From assembly GCF_900103215.1 (NCBI RefSeq), contig NZ_FNGV01000004.1:124001-188000 (forward strand): a stretch of 64,000 nucleotides of DNA, read 5' to 3'. Made by a program: the position numbers and the translations under genes. The stretch is from Kriegella aquimaris. GTDB taxonomy: Bacteria; Bacteroidota; Bacteroidia; Flavobacteriales; Flavobacteriaceae. How positions within the stretch are numbered: the stretch's first letter is position 1; every line of letters begins with the position of its first letter. Shown piece by piece: positions 52,974 through 62,522 of the stretch. The notes under the pieces are model-generated. The model ran no database searches. It was not told where the DNA came from and worked only from the letters and a program-made list of their open reading frames with translations.

Positions 52974-55349
52974 CTACTTTCGTATATCGATTTTCTCGAT
53001 GGTAATCTCGGTCGAAGTACCTTTAGAAGCAATGGTTGTATTCTCAAAAGCAACCAACTGGCCTTTTACGTCCGCTTGCGTTCCTTTAAAGGTTTTTTCA
53101 TCCATTACTTTTTGGCCATTAACCACAGTTGAATAGGCAATAGTCGCCTCGGCCAAATCGGCATTATCAACATTCATTTCGATTTGTATTTGGTTTGTTT
53201 TTTCATTAAGACCCATACCATCAACATTCAAAGCGATACTTGGTGCTATGACCAAAGCAACAACCGACATTAACTTTAATAGGATGTTCAATGAAGGTCC
53301 GGAAGTATCTTTAAAAGGATCACCTACGGTATCACCGACAACAGCTGCTTTATGGGCATCTGAACCTTTACGGCCATCAGACTCGATCATTTTCTTGGCA
53401 TTATCCCATGCACCACCGGCATTCGACTGAAAAATTGCCATTAAAACACCACAAGTTGTTACACCTGCCAAAAGACCACCTAGCATTTCGGCTCCGCCGA
53501 TAAAACCAACGGCTACAGGAACAGCAATCGCCAAAAGTCCTGGCAATACCATTTCTTTAATAGATGCTTTCGTAGAAATGTCAACACACTTATCATACTC
53601 AGCTAGTCCATCAGCTGCATCAAAAATAGCGCGTTGTTCCGGAGTTGCTTTTGACATATCTGAATCTACGGCACGCATTACTTCCAATGCTGCTTTTAAT
53701 TGTGGAATATCCCTGAATTGACGTCGAACTTCTTCGATCATTGCCATAGCGGCTCTACCTACCGCATTCATTGATAGGGCAGAGAAAACAAAAGGAAGCA
53801 TTCCACCAACAAGAAGTCCTGCCATAATTTTAGGCTGGGAAACATCGATAGAAGTTACGTTCGCAACTTTCATAAAAGCGGAAAACAATGCCAAGGCAGT
53901 TAAGGCTGCAGAAGCAATGGCAAAACCTTTACCAATGGCAGCGGTCGTATTACCTACAGCATCTAATTTATCAGTGCGCTCACGTACTTCTGGGTCTAAC
54001 TCGGCCATCTCGGCTATACCACCCGCGTTATCAGAAATAGGTCCGTATGCATCAACAGCCAATTGAATACCTGTGTTTGCCAACATACCTACAGCAGCGA
54101 TAGCTATTCCGTAGAGTCCTGCAAAATGATGCGATACTAAAATAGCGGCAGCAATCAATAAAATAGGAATCATTGTGGACATCATACCAACACCTAACCC
54201 TGCGATAATATTTGTTGCAGCACCAGTTTCCGATTGTTTTACAATAGAATTTACTGGTTTTGTACCCGTACCTGTGTAGTATTCTGTAATCTTACCAACT
54301 CCTAAACCAGCAATAAGACCGGCCAAAGTAGCCCAGAAAATTCCCATTGCCCCATGTGGCAAGCCTTCGACACTTTCAGGAATCAAAGCATTAATTATAA
54401 AATAAGAGGCAATCACCATTAAACCGGCAGAACCAAATTCACCAACATTTAACGCAGTTTGTGGGTTTCCACCATCTTTAACCTTTACAAAGAAAGTGCC
54501 TATAATAGACATCAAAATACCTACCGCAGCCAGAACTAGGGGAAGATATACCGCACCTAGACCTTCAAAACCGGGAGTGATGATAAATGCACCCAATACC
54601 ATGGTACCAATTATCGACCCTACGTATGATTCAAAAAGGTCAGCCCCCATACCGGCAACATCACCAACATTATCACCAACATTATCTGCAATGGTTGCAG
54701 GGTTTAACGGGTGATCTTCAGGAATTCCCGCTTCAACCTTACCCACCAAATCAGCACCTACATCAGCAGCTTTGGTATAAATACCACCACCTACACGGGC
54801 AAAAAGAGCAATTGACGAAGCTCCCAGAGAGAAGCCTGAAAGCACATTCAATACCAATCCCAAATTATCGGCACCAGGCCAAATATTCTGATAGATCATA
54901 AAAAGTCCGCTCAGGCCTAAAACACCCAAGCCAACCACTCCTAGCCCCATAACGGCGCCTCCGGCAAAAGCTACTTCCAAAGCCTTTCCCAAACTTGTTT
55001 TGGCGGCCTGTGTAGTTCGCACGTTGGCCTTAGTGGCTACGCGCATCCCTATAAACCCGGCCAAAGCCGAACAGATGGCACCCACTACAAATGACACGGC
55101 GACCATACCATTTGACCCAACTTCGTTATTCCCCTTGAAAAAGAGCAATATGGCAACAGCAATTACGAAAATCGAGAGAATTTTATATTCCGCCTTCAAA
55201 AAAGACATGGCTCCGTCGGCTATATTCTTGGCAATCCGAGCCATTTTAGCATCCCCAACCTCTTGTTTGGAGACCCATTTATTCTTTACAAAAACAAACA
55301 AGAGTGCCACTAGCCCAAAGGCTGGTAATAATTGAATTACTAATTCCAT
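52974..55349 (-). CDS. hppA: Membrane-bound ion-translocating pyrophosphatase with C-terminal extension
   Basis: A 791-residue polytopic protein that hydrolyses PPi to pump H+ and/or Na+. Signature stretches: [20 protein letters not shown] (PPi site), [38 protein letters not shown] and [28 protein letters not shown] has Ala at the position where K+-independent enzymes carry Lys, so it is probably K+-stimulated. The canonical fold ends near residue 705; the last 85 residues (from VDGMGLNEK) form a soluble, beta-strand-rich tail not seen in typical family members. ATG at 55349. Confidence 0.95.
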   Translation of the reverse strand: MELVIQLLPAFGLVALLFVFVKNKWVSKQEVGDAKMARIAKNIADGAMSFLKAEYKILSIFVIAVAILLFFKGNNEVGSNGMVAVSFVVGAICSALAGFIGMRVATKANVRTTQAAKTSLGKALEVAFAGGAVMGLGVVGLGVLGLSGLFMIYQNIWPGADNLGLVLNVLSGFSLGASSIALFARVGGGIYTKAADVGADLVGKVEAGIPEDHPLNPATIADNVGDNVGDVAGMGADLFESYVGSIIGTMVLGAFIITPGFEGLGAVYLPLVLAAVGILMSIIGTFFVKVKDGGNPQTALNVGEFGSAGLMVIASYFIINALIPESVEGLPHGAMGIFWATLAGLIAGLGVGKITEYYTGTGTKPVNSIVKQSETGAATNIIAGLGVGMMSTMIPILLIAAAILVSHHFAGLYGIAIAAVGMLANTGIQLAVDAYGPISDNAGGIAEMAELDPEVRERTDKLDAVGNTTAAIGKGFAIASAALTALALFSAFMKVANVTSIDVSQPKIMAGLLVGGMLPFVFSALSMNAVGRAAMAMIEEVRRQFRDIPQLKAALEVMRAVDSDMSKATPEQRAIFDAADGLAEYDKCVDISTKASIKEMVLPGLLAIAVPVAVGFIGGAEMLGGLLAGVTTCGVLMAIFQSNAGGAWDNAKKMIESDGRKGSDAHKAAVVGDTVGDPFKDTSGPSLNILLKLMSVVALVIAPSIALNVDGMGLNEKTNQIQIEMNVDNADLAEATIAYSTVVNGQKVMDEKTFKGTQADVKGQLVAFENTTIASKGTSTEITIEKIDIRK

Positions 55350-55409
55350 ATGTTACGTCGTTTTTAAGGTTTTTTTAACGGGCTCTAATGTAGTAAAATT
55401 GAGCAGAAT

Positions 55410-55446
55410 AAAAAAAGAGCCTCATTTATTTGATAAAAGAGGCTCT
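55410..55446 (-). terminator. Intrinsic terminator of ppa
   Basis: Minus strand AGAGCCTC and GAGGCTCT pair (8 bp), followed by seven T residues (A-run 55410-55416). It lies 20 bases past the ppa stop at 55466 and before hppA, so the two pyrophosphatase genes are mainly separate transcripts. Confidence 0.85.
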
Positions 55447-55465
55447 CAACTGGATTTCGATTTAC

Positions 55466-55993
55466 TTATATCGTAAAAGTTCGCTTTTTTTTGTGATCAC
55501 TATTTTCATAGCGGCTTACACACTGGTGGTAAATCTTTATGGCTTCTTCAGCGTTGCCCCATCCACCAACATCGACCTTCTTTTTCTCGAGATCTTTATA
55601 AACCTGAAAGAAATGCTCAATCTCCTTTAATCTATGTGGATTCAAATCACTTATATCGTTGTTGTTGCTCCAAATCGGATCCGATACAGGAACACATATT
55701 ATTTTCTCATCGGGTCCCTTTTCATCTGTCATATGGAATACGCCTATTGGTTTTACCTCCATAACGACCATGGGATAGGTAGGTTCGGTACCCATCACCA
55801 AAACATCTAATGGATCATGGTCCAAAGCCAATGTTTCAGGAACAAAACCGTAATCACCAGGATACATCATCGATGAAAAGAGCATTCGATCAAATCGTAT
55901 TTTATGCAACGTAAAATCGTACTCGTATTTATTTCTACTTCCTTTGGGGATTTCGATCAATACGTCAAATGTTATTTTTTCTTTTGCACTCAT
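55466..55993 (-). CDS. ppa: Inorganic pyrophosphatase (soluble, family I)
   Basis: A 175-residue cytoplasmic enzyme: VLIEIPKGSRNKYEYD (Lys and Glu at the active site), YPGDYGFVPETLALDHDPLDVLVMG (D-x-D-P-x-x-V-L) and ADDKGPDEKI-like region TDEKGPDEKIICVPVSDP with the catalytic Asp and Lys. Drives biosynthetic reactions by removing PPi. It lies next to the membrane PPi-ase, giving soluble heat-releasing and membrane energy-conserving versions side by side. ATG at 55993. Confidence 0.96.
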   Translation of the reverse strand: MSAKEKITFDVLIEIPKGSRNKYEYDFTLHKIRFDRMLFSSMMYPGDYGFVPETLALDHDPLDVLVMGTEPTYPMVVMEVKPIGVFHMTDEKGPDEKIICVPVSDPIWSNNNDISDLNPHRLKEIEHFFQVYKDLEKKKVDVGGWGNAEEAIKIYHQCVSRYENSDHKKKRTFTI

Positions 55994-56077
55994 ACTTCTA
56001 CTTATTTAATAATTAAAGTTAATGGTTTCTATTGTAATCTTTACTCCTTTACTTATTGTTGCTATCTTGGACAAAAC

Positions 56078-58579
56078 TTAAAAATCAAAGCCAAAGGTTC
56101 CCGTAATACTAAAAGGCCGCGCATTGGGGCTATCTAAATAGTTTCCTCTAAAATTAAAATCTATACGCAAGATTTTAAAGATGTTACCGACCCCTATGGA
56201 ATACTCATAATACATCTTATCATCGGGTGCCTGCAATGGCGTATTCAGACTTGCAGGCGCACTTAGCGCTATATTCTCATCGGAAAGTTGCCCCCATACC
56301 CCTCGTAAACCAATTATTTCTCTCAAATTCAGCTTTCGAATCAACGGAATTCTTGAAAACAACCTTCCGTTAAAATTATGCTGCAAATGCAACGATACGT
56401 AAGTATCGGTCACAAATTCATAAAAATCAAGGTTAGGAAAAGTACCGTAGTTCGAGAAAAATGTTTGGTTACCGGGTATTACATTTAAAAGTCCCAAAGG
56501 CACTTCACCAAAAGTTTTCCCTATTTCAACCGTACTGAACAATCGACCAAAACCGCCAACTTGCCACGGCTGGCTATAGGAAAATTGAATTTTATTATAG
56601 TTGAAATCACTTCCCCAAACACCATCGATACCTCGGGTATAGTTCAGCAGCAACGTACTGTAATTATCGTTCATGCCCCTGCGCTCGACACCGTAACCAA
56701 TAGTTTTTCGCCCTGGCGTATAAATCATAATGGCATTAAAATCGAATTGCCGTATTTCGGAAGATATTCCGGTGACGGACGTAGGGTCGACATAATCTAG
56801 ACTGAAATCATCTGGCAGAGCGGAACCAAGGGTACGAAAGGTACTACCTACCCCGATCCGTACATTCGTCCACGGCTCCATTTCAATACCAAAGGTACTT
56901 AAGTTAATTTTTGTGAGCCTATTATTTGCCCCGACCGTCACTAAGGACGAAGAGGCGATGCTACGCCCCAAAACATCGTTGGTCGCTGTCAAACTTACAC
57001 CCAATTGTTCGATATCACGGCGGTTACCACCAGAGATGATCAATCGACTTTTTCGATCCAACAAAAACTTACCTGAGGCACCGTGCTTGAATTTATGGTC
57101 GGTAAAACCGTAAGCCATATACCCTTCTAACCGCCAAGGATCATTTTCTCCATAATACGTTCGAAGGCCGGCGCGTACACGGGGGCCTTCTGCCTGATTA
57201 TACCCAAAAACGTCATATACAGATCCGATATCCATATTCCATTTATCTATTTCTACATAGCCGGAACCTAATATACTAACGATATTATAGTATGATTTAA
57301 ATTTGGGAACGGTCTTAAGCGTATCTAAAAGCTGATAAATGCCCTTTTCATCATTATTAAGGCCTTCCAATCTATTCTTTTGCCAGAAAGCATCATCCTT
57401 TATCACCAAATTAGGGTCGTAAGGGTTGCCAACGGCCTTATAGAATTCCTTGGCCTTTTGTTGATCAAAAACGTAACCGTCATATACAGTGGTTCGTTTC
57501 CCATATACGCCCCGTGACTCTTCCTTTTTCTGGAAACTAAAATCACTGAGCATATAATCTCTTTTCAAGAGAAAGACCGAATCGTTGACCACATCGAAAT
57601 CTTGTTCGATATAGATTTCCTTGACCCAGTTGATATTGGCGCTCTTGGTTACCTGTAAATTGATATTCTTTATGGCGAAGGTTGTATCGTTTACCCAAAA
57701 GTCACCTTTAAAGGTCAGTTCGTTTTTACGCCGTGGATAATACACAATGTTATAGCACCATTTATTCTCGATAAAGGCACTATCCCTCAAGGCGTAATTA
57801 TAGGTATCGACCCCTGTTCGTGATAACGGACTCGTAAAACTTTTATCAAAAAATTTCAGGTAATTATCGTAGATATCATAATCTTGGTAGAGATCGGCAA
57901 CGAAAGCGATAATAGCCTGATTGTTATCAAATCCGGAATTTTTATTCCCGATAACTTCTTCCTTTTCCTCATTTAAAAGGTTATCACCATGAACTTTTGA
58001 AAAAGTCTCGTTCAGAAATATCGGAAGATAGGTCTTACCCGTTATGCGTGAGGTATCAAGGTCTTGAAAAACAAATTCGAGTCCCTTAAAAATCTTTCGC
58101 TTCATCAAGGCGCTATCAATAGTATTCAGGTCGAATTCTATTTTTTCGTACTTATCATAGGCGTATTGCTTAAACTTCCGGACGCCGTTTTCACGCTTTT
58201 TAGCCCATATTTTTCGCAAAATATCGACAGCTGGGTTGTTCTTTTTTGATTGTTTCCCTGCTATTAGCACCACCTCATCTAACTGCTCGGTCGACTCTTT
58301 CAGACTAATTTCCATGTCATAGGTCACCTTAGCACTAAGGTTTACCTCTTTACTTTCATAACCTATAAAAGAAATCAATAATAGGTCATGCGTATTGTCC
58401 GATTCCATATAAAATCGGCCATTGTCGTTAGTTATCGTCCCTTCGTAAGAATTTTTGAAAAGTACGTTGGCAAAGGCCACAGGCTGCCCGTTTTCGTCTA
58501 AAACGATACCACCCACTTTTGTTTGGCCAAGGGCAACTACAGTAATGAAAAGTAATAAGGGAAGAATCAGTTTCTTCAT
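56078..58579 (-). CDS. DUF5686 outer-membrane protein with carboxypeptidase-regulatory domain
   Basis: An 833-residue protein: signal peptide (ends VALGQ), CarboxypepD_reg-like domain (about 20-105, KVGGIVLDENGQPVAFANV), then a DUF5686 region (about 130-450, PAVDILRKIWAKKRENG and EFDLNTIDSALMKRK) and a C-terminal beta-barrel of about 380 residues ending FSITGTFGFDF with a terminal Phe, as in Bacteroidota outer-membrane barrels. No TonB-dependent plug is evident. Role unknown. The stop is 85 bases before ppa's start on the same strand. Confidence 0.88.
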   Translation of the reverse strand: MKKLILPLLLFITVVALGQTKVGGIVLDENGQPVAFANVLFKNSYEGTITNDNGRFYMESDNTHDLLLISFIGYESKEVNLSAKVTYDMEISLKESTEQLDEVVLIAGKQSKKNNPAVDILRKIWAKKRENGVRKFKQYAYDKYEKIEFDLNTIDSALMKRKIFKGLEFVFQDLDTSRITGKTYLPIFLNETFSKVHGDNLLNEEKEEVIGNKNSGFDNNQAIIAFVADLYQDYDIYDNYLKFFDKSFTSPLSRTGVDTYNYALRDSAFIENKWCYNIVYYPRRKNELTFKGDFWVNDTTFAIKNINLQVTKSANINWVKEIYIEQDFDVVNDSVFLLKRDYMLSDFSFQKKEESRGVYGKRTTVYDGYVFDQQKAKEFYKAVGNPYDPNLVIKDDAFWQKNRLEGLNNDEKGIYQLLDTLKTVPKFKSYYNIVSILGSGYVEIDKWNMDIGSVYDVFGYNQAEGPRVRAGLRTYYGENDPWRLEGYMAYGFTDHKFKHGASGKFLLDRKSRLIISGGNRRDIEQLGVSLTATNDVLGRSIASSSLVTVGANNRLTKINLSTFGIEMEPWTNVRIGVGSTFRTLGSALPDDFSLDYVDPTSVTGISSEIRQFDFNAIMIYTPGRKTIGYGVERRGMNDNYSTLLLNYTRGIDGVWGSDFNYNKIQFSYSQPWQVGGFGRLFSTVEIGKTFGEVPLGLLNVIPGNQTFFSNYGTFPNLDFYEFVTDTYVSLHLQHNFNGRLFSRIPLIRKLNLREIIGLRGVWGQLSDENIALSAPASLNTPLQAPDDKMYYEYSIGVGNIFKILRIDFNFRGNYLDSPNARPFSITGTFGFDF

Positions 58580-58623
58580 CTAAAATAGGTTGTCAGTTCT
58601 GTTCAATCAAATACTGTTCCAAT

Positions 58624-58657
58624 AAAAAAAGCTTCGCCAACATTTGGTCGGCGAAGC
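58624..58657 (-). terminator. Intrinsic terminator of pdhB
   Basis: Minus strand GCTTCGCC and GGCGAAGC pair (8 bp, loop 11), followed by seven T residues (58624-58630). It lies 28 bases past the pdhB stop at 58685. Confidence 0.88.
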
Positions 58658-58684
58658 ATATTTAGGTTTACAAATTTGCCTACC

Positions 58685-59662
58685 TTATTTATACATTACT
58701 TTTTTAACAGCTTCGATTACATCCTTATAATCGGGCAACCATTCTGCCAATAACACTGGAGAATAGGGCGCCGGTGTGTCCGCTGTATTGATTTTTATTA
58801 TCGGGGCATCCAAATAATCGAATGCGTTGGACTGAACATGATAGGTAAGCTCGGTCGCAACATTGCCAAAAGGCCAAGCTTCTTCTAAAATTATAAGTCG
58901 ATTTGTTTTTTTGACCGATTTTAAAACGGTCTCATAATCCAAAGGTTTGACCGTTCGCAAATCTATTATTTCACAGCTAATGTTTTCTTTGGCCAATTCA
59001 TCGGCAGCTTTATCGGCTTCCTTAATAATTTTTCCAAAAGAAACGATGGTAACATCGGTACCTTCCCTACGGATAGCGGCAACACCTAATGGAATAGTAT
59101 AATCTCCCTCAGGAACTTCTCCTTTGTCACCGTACATCTGTTCAGATTCCATAAAAATGACCGGATCATTATCGCGAATCGACGCTTTCAACAATCCTTT
59201 TGCATCGGCCGGGTTTGACGGCACAACAACTTTTAAGCCCGGACAGTTGGCATACCAACTTTCGAAAGCCTGGGAATGCGTAGCGCCCAATTGACCCGCA
59301 GAGCCCGTTGGTCCTCTAAAAACTATGGGACAGGGAAACTGCCCACCCGACATTTGTCGAATTTTCGCTGCGTTATTGATAATCTGGTCGATACCCACTA
59401 AGGCAAAGTTGAACGTCATAAACTCGATAATGGGTCGGTTACCGCCCATTGTTGAACCTATGCCAATACCTGCAAAACCTAATTCGGCAATGGGCGTGTC
59501 GATAACCCTATCTGGGCCAAACTCGTCCAACATCCCTTTAGAGGCCTTGTAAGCGCCATTGTATTCGGCAACTTCCTCACCCATTAAATAGATGCTCTCG
59601 TCATTTCTCATTTCTTCCGACATCGCTTCCGCTATGGCCTGTCTAAACTGTAGTGTCTTCAT
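58685..59662 (-). CDS. pdhB: Pyruvate dehydrogenase E1 component, beta subunit
   Basis: The 325-residue beta subunit of the alpha2beta2 pyruvate (2-oxoacid) dehydrogenase. It has QAIAEAMSEEMRNDESIYLMGEEV (Glu that activates thiamine diphosphate in part), DTPIAELGFAGIGIG, FRGPTGSAGQLGATHSQAFESW and EMEEAWPFGNVATEL-like ILEEAWPFGNVATELTYH. Alpha subunit, E2 and E3 are not in this window, which is common in flavobacteria where pdhB stands apart. It ends in a strong terminator and is divergent from etfBA. Confidence 0.94.
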   Translation of the reverse strand: MKTLQFRQAIAEAMSEEMRNDESIYLMGEEVAEYNGAYKASKGMLDEFGPDRVIDTPIAELGFAGIGIGSTMGGNRPIIEFMTFNFALVGIDQIINNAAKIRQMSGGQFPCPIVFRGPTGSAGQLGATHSQAFESWYANCPGLKVVVPSNPADAKGLLKASIRDNDPVIFMESEQMYGDKGEVPEGDYTIPLGVAAIRREGTDVTIVSFGKIIKEADKAADELAKENISCEIIDLRTVKPLDYETVLKSVKKTNRLIILEEAWPFGNVATELTYHVQSNAFDYLDAPIIKINTADTPAPYSPVLLAEWLPDYKDVIEAVKKVMYK

Positions 59663-59804
59663 TTATATTTGGTTGTCCTTGTCAAACATTAATTCTCAGA
59701 ATGCTAGCAAAAATAGGAAAATATCTATCAAAACACCGAGTGAAGGAATTAAAAAAATCCATATTATTTATTATGCGTGCATAGCATTTTTTAAAAAGAT
59801 TACT

Positions 59805-59812
59805 TATCTTAG
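59805..59812 (+). promoter_or_regulatory. -7-like element of etfBA
   Basis: TATCTTAG (7/8 to TAnnTTTG, in the frequent form TATCTTAGCA) 31 bases before the etfB ATG. No -33 TTG is seen at the usual distance. Confidence 0.45.
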
Positions 59813-59843
59813 CAGCATTCTTTTTAAGCCTTAAATATATAGT

Positions 59844-60590
59844 ATGAAAATATTAGTGTGCATAAGCAACGTTCCGGACACTACCTCAAAAATAAATTTC
59901 ACCGATGGTGACACAAAATTTGATGCCAACGGCGTACAATTTGTAATCAATCCCAATGACGAATTCGGGTTGACTCGTGCCATGTGGTTCAAAGAAAAAC
60001 AGGGTGCTACTGTTCACGTTGCGACTGTTGGCGAAACAACGGTAGAACCTACAATGCGTAAAGCCTTGGCTATTGGAGCCGATGAGGCGATAAGAGTCAA
60101 TAGCGTGCCTACCGATGGCTATTTTGTCGCCCAACAATTGGCCGAGGTCGTCAAAAATGGCGGTTATGATCTAGTCATCGCAGGTCGGGAGTCAATCGAT
60201 TATAATGGCGGCATGGTGCCCGGTATTTTAGCGACCCTGCTCGGTATGAATTTCGTGAACACTTGTACGAATTTAGAAGTTGATGGTACTAACGCCACAG
60301 CGATTCGCGAAATTGATGGTGGAAAGGAAAAAATAGCCACTACCCTACCTCTCGTCATCGCGGGACAAAAGGGATTGGTAGAAGAAAGCGATTTACGCAT
60401 CCCCAATATGCGCGGTATTATGATGGCCCGAAAAAAAGCCTTGAATGTTATCGAGCCGATCGAAGCTACTAAAGCAACGGAAGACACTAAATTTGAAAAG
60501 CCCGCCCCAAAAGGAGCGGTCAGACTGATCGATGCCGAAAACATTGATGAGTTGATAGAATTGCTTCATAATGAAGCAAAAGTGATTTAA
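59844..60590 (+). CDS. etfB: Electron transfer flavoprotein, beta subunit
   Basis: EtfB binds AMP and forms the electron carrier with EtfA, accepting electrons from acyl-CoA dehydrogenases. The 248-residue length is standard. Motifs: MKILVCISNVPDTTSKI, VQFVINPNDEFGLTRAMWF, ALAIGADEAIRV and LVIAGRESIDYNGGMVPGILA, with the C-terminal recognition loop. ATG 59844 follows a -7 element; etfA begins 81 bases after its stop. Confidence 0.95.
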   Translation: MKILVCISNVPDTTSKINFTDGDTKFDANGVQFVINPNDEFGLTRAMWFKEKQGATVHVATVGETTVEPTMRKALAIGADEAIRVNSVPTDGYFVAQQLAEVVKNGGYDLVIAGRESIDYNGGMVPGILATLLGMNFVNTCTNLEVDGTNATAIREIDGGKEKIATTLPLVIAGQKGLVEESDLRIPNMRGIMMARKKALNVIEPIEATKATEDTKFEKPAPKGAVRLIDAENIDELIELLHNEAKVI

Positions 60591-60671
60591 TCCTATATAA
60601 ATATAATTACAAGCGCTGGTTCCTGCTTGATTTTAGGAAAAAATGCTTGAGAATTAAAATTTGATAAACCT

Positions 60672-61640
60672 ATGTCAGTTTTAGTATATACAGAGTCAGA
60701 AAACGGAAAGTTCAAAAAAAGCGCCCTCGAGGTAGCGTCGTATGCGAGTGCGATCGCCAGTGAGATGGGCTCTTCAGCTACTGCCCTATCGTTCAACGCC
60801 TCAGAAAATGATGATTTGGGCAATTACGGTATCTCAAAAGTGCTCAACGTAACCAATGAAAACTTGAACACCTTTACTGCTTTGGCCTATGCCGATGCCA
60901 TTGCCCAAGCGGCAGAAAAAGAGGGAGCAACTGTAATTGTTGTTAGTTCAAGTGCCAACTCTAAATTTTTAGCGCCGATTTTGGCCGCTAAATTAAAGGC
61001 GGGTTATGTGCCCAATGTCGTTGCAGCGCCCGAAAGCACCAATCCGTTTGTGGTAAAACGTACCGCTTTCAGTAACAAGAGCTTCGCCTTTACACAAATC
61101 AGTACGGAAAATAAAATTATCGGGGTATCGAACAATGCTTTCGGTCTCGTAGAAAATAAAGTTGAACTTACGGTTGAAGATTTCAGCCCGAGCATCAACG
61201 ATGACAGTTTTGCCGTTAAATCGGTAGAAGTCGACAAAGTTGCCGGCAAGGTGACCATTGCCGATGCAGATATCGTTGTTTCCGGTGGTCGTGGTTTAAA
61301 AGGTCCTGAAAATTGGGGTATGATCGAAGAATTGGCCGATGTTCTGGGCGCAGCCACGGCATGTTCGAAGCCTGTTTCCGATATGGGCTGGAGACCGCAT
61401 GGTGAACACGTAGGGCAAACAGGGAAACCCGTAGCCAGTAATCTGTATATCGCAATTGGTATATCAGGAGCCATTCAGCATTTGGCCGGAGTAAGTTCTT
61501 CAAAGGTAAAAGTTGTCATCAATACCGATCCGGAAGCGCCGTTTTTCAAGGCCGCGGACTACGGAATTGTAGGAGATGCCTTCGAAATTGTACCTAAACT
61601 CACTGAAAAATTAAAAGAATTTAAAGCTCAAAACGCTTAA
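60672..61640 (+). CDS. etfA: Electron transfer flavoprotein, alpha subunit
   Basis: EtfA carries the FAD that shuttles electrons. The 322-residue protein has an N-terminal domain I (1-190) and a C-terminal FAD domain with VVSGGRGLKGPENWGMIEELA, ACSKPVSDMGWRPHGEHVGQTGKPV, LYIAIGISGAIQHLAG and VVINTDPEAPFFKAADYGIVGD, all standard. It ends in a strong stem-loop terminator at 61666. Confidence 0.96.
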   Translation: MSVLVYTESENGKFKKSALEVASYASAIASEMGSSATALSFNASENDDLGNYGISKVLNVTNENLNTFTALAYADAIAQAAEKEGATVIVVSSSANSKFLAPILAAKLKAGYVPNVVAAPESTNPFVVKRTAFSNKSFAFTQISTENKIIGVSNNAFGLVENKVELTVEDFSPSINDDSFAVKSVEVDKVAGKVTIADADIVVSGGRGLKGPENWGMIEELADVLGAATACSKPVSDMGWRPHGEHVGQTGKPVASNLYIAIGISGAIQHLAGVSSSKVKVVINTDPEAPFFKAADYGIVGDAFEIVPKLTEKLKEFKAQNA

Positions 61641-61665
61641 TTTTTGTTAATTTACGCCCCTAAAG

Positions 61666-61711
61666 GGCTGTTCAAATAATTGGTCATCCCTTTTTTTGAA
61701 CAGCCTTTTTT
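61666..61711 (+). terminator. Intrinsic terminator after etfA
   Basis: GGCTGTTCAAA (61666-61676) and TTTGAACAGCC (61695-61705) form an 11-bp stem, loop 18, followed by six T residues. The next gene starts only 16 bases later. Confidence 0.9.
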
Positions 61712-61726
61712 GGTTTATAGCGAGAT

Positions 61727-62356
61727 ATGAGTCTAGTCAGATTAAAAATTAAAGGGATATCGTACAGTCAGACACAGAATGGTGCCTACGCCCTTATTTT
61801 GAATGAAGTGGAAGGTGATCGAAAGCTTCCTATCGTTATTGGTGCCTTCGAAGCCCAGTCCATTGCCATAGCTTTGGAAAAGGAAATTAAGCCGCCAAGG
61901 CCGCTGACCCACGACCTTTTTAAAAATTTCGCGGATCGTTTCGATATTGTCGTGAAACAGGTGATCATTCACAAGTTGGTCGACGGTGTCTTTTATTCCA
62001 GCATTATCTGTGAACGCGATAAAATTGAGGAAATAATCGATGCCAGAACAAGCGACGCCATAGCTTTGGCCCTTCGTTTCAACGCGCCGATCTTTACCTA
62101 TAAGACCATACTGGACAAAGCAGGTATTTTTCTAAAATTTTCTGCCAAGGACAAAGAAAAAGAAGATAGCGATGACAGCATCATGGTAGATGAAATTCTG
62201 CAAGAGGGGGAAACTGTCGAAATCGATAGCGACCCTACAGGTGCCTATAAAGAGCTTAATATAGAAGAACTGCATAAAGAATTGGAAAAGGCGGTGGCCA
62301 ATGAAGATTACGAAAAGGCAGCCAAACTCAGGGATGAAATATCGAAACGTAACTAG
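61727..62356 (+). CDS. Bifunctional nuclease family protein (BFN/DUF151) with UVR motif
   Basis: A 209-residue protein. Residues 1-135 are the BFN domain: LNEVEGDRKLPIVIGAFEAQSIAIALEKE, RPLTHDLFKNFADRF and DARTSDAIALALRFNAPIF. Residues about 175-209 are a UvrB/UvrC-interaction motif (LHKELEKAVANEDYEKAAKLRDEI). Plant BFN proteins cut DNA and RNA; the bacterial role is not settled, and the UVR tail suggests contact with repair or protease partners. An acidic linker (KEKEDSDDSIMVDEIL) joins the two. It follows the etfA terminator by 16 bases, so how it is expressed is unclear. Confidence 0.9.
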   Translation: MSLVRLKIKGISYSQTQNGAYALILNEVEGDRKLPIVIGAFEAQSIAIALEKEIKPPRPLTHDLFKNFADRFDIVVKQVIIHKLVDGVFYSSIICERDKIEEIIDARTSDAIALALRFNAPIFTYKTILDKAGIFLKFSAKDKEKEDSDDSIMVDEILQEGETVEIDSDPTGAYKELNIEELHKELEKAVANEDYEKAAKLRDEISKRN

Positions 62357-62522
62357 CATGTTGTGCGTAGCGGTAAAAAAATTCCTTCCTGCCAGTAACT
62401 TGAGTTTTTGATTTTTTTGGCTTTCAAAATCGTTATCCCAAGAACATTTTTGACACAAACGAATCAAAAAAAATAGATTTTAAGGCTTCGTTTAAAGGGC
62501 CACATCAACCAATCGTCTTTTT

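Noticed and set aside
61004-61474. 156-codon minus-strand ORF opposite etfA
   Set aside because: Antisense to the conserved FAD domain of EtfA; no independent support.
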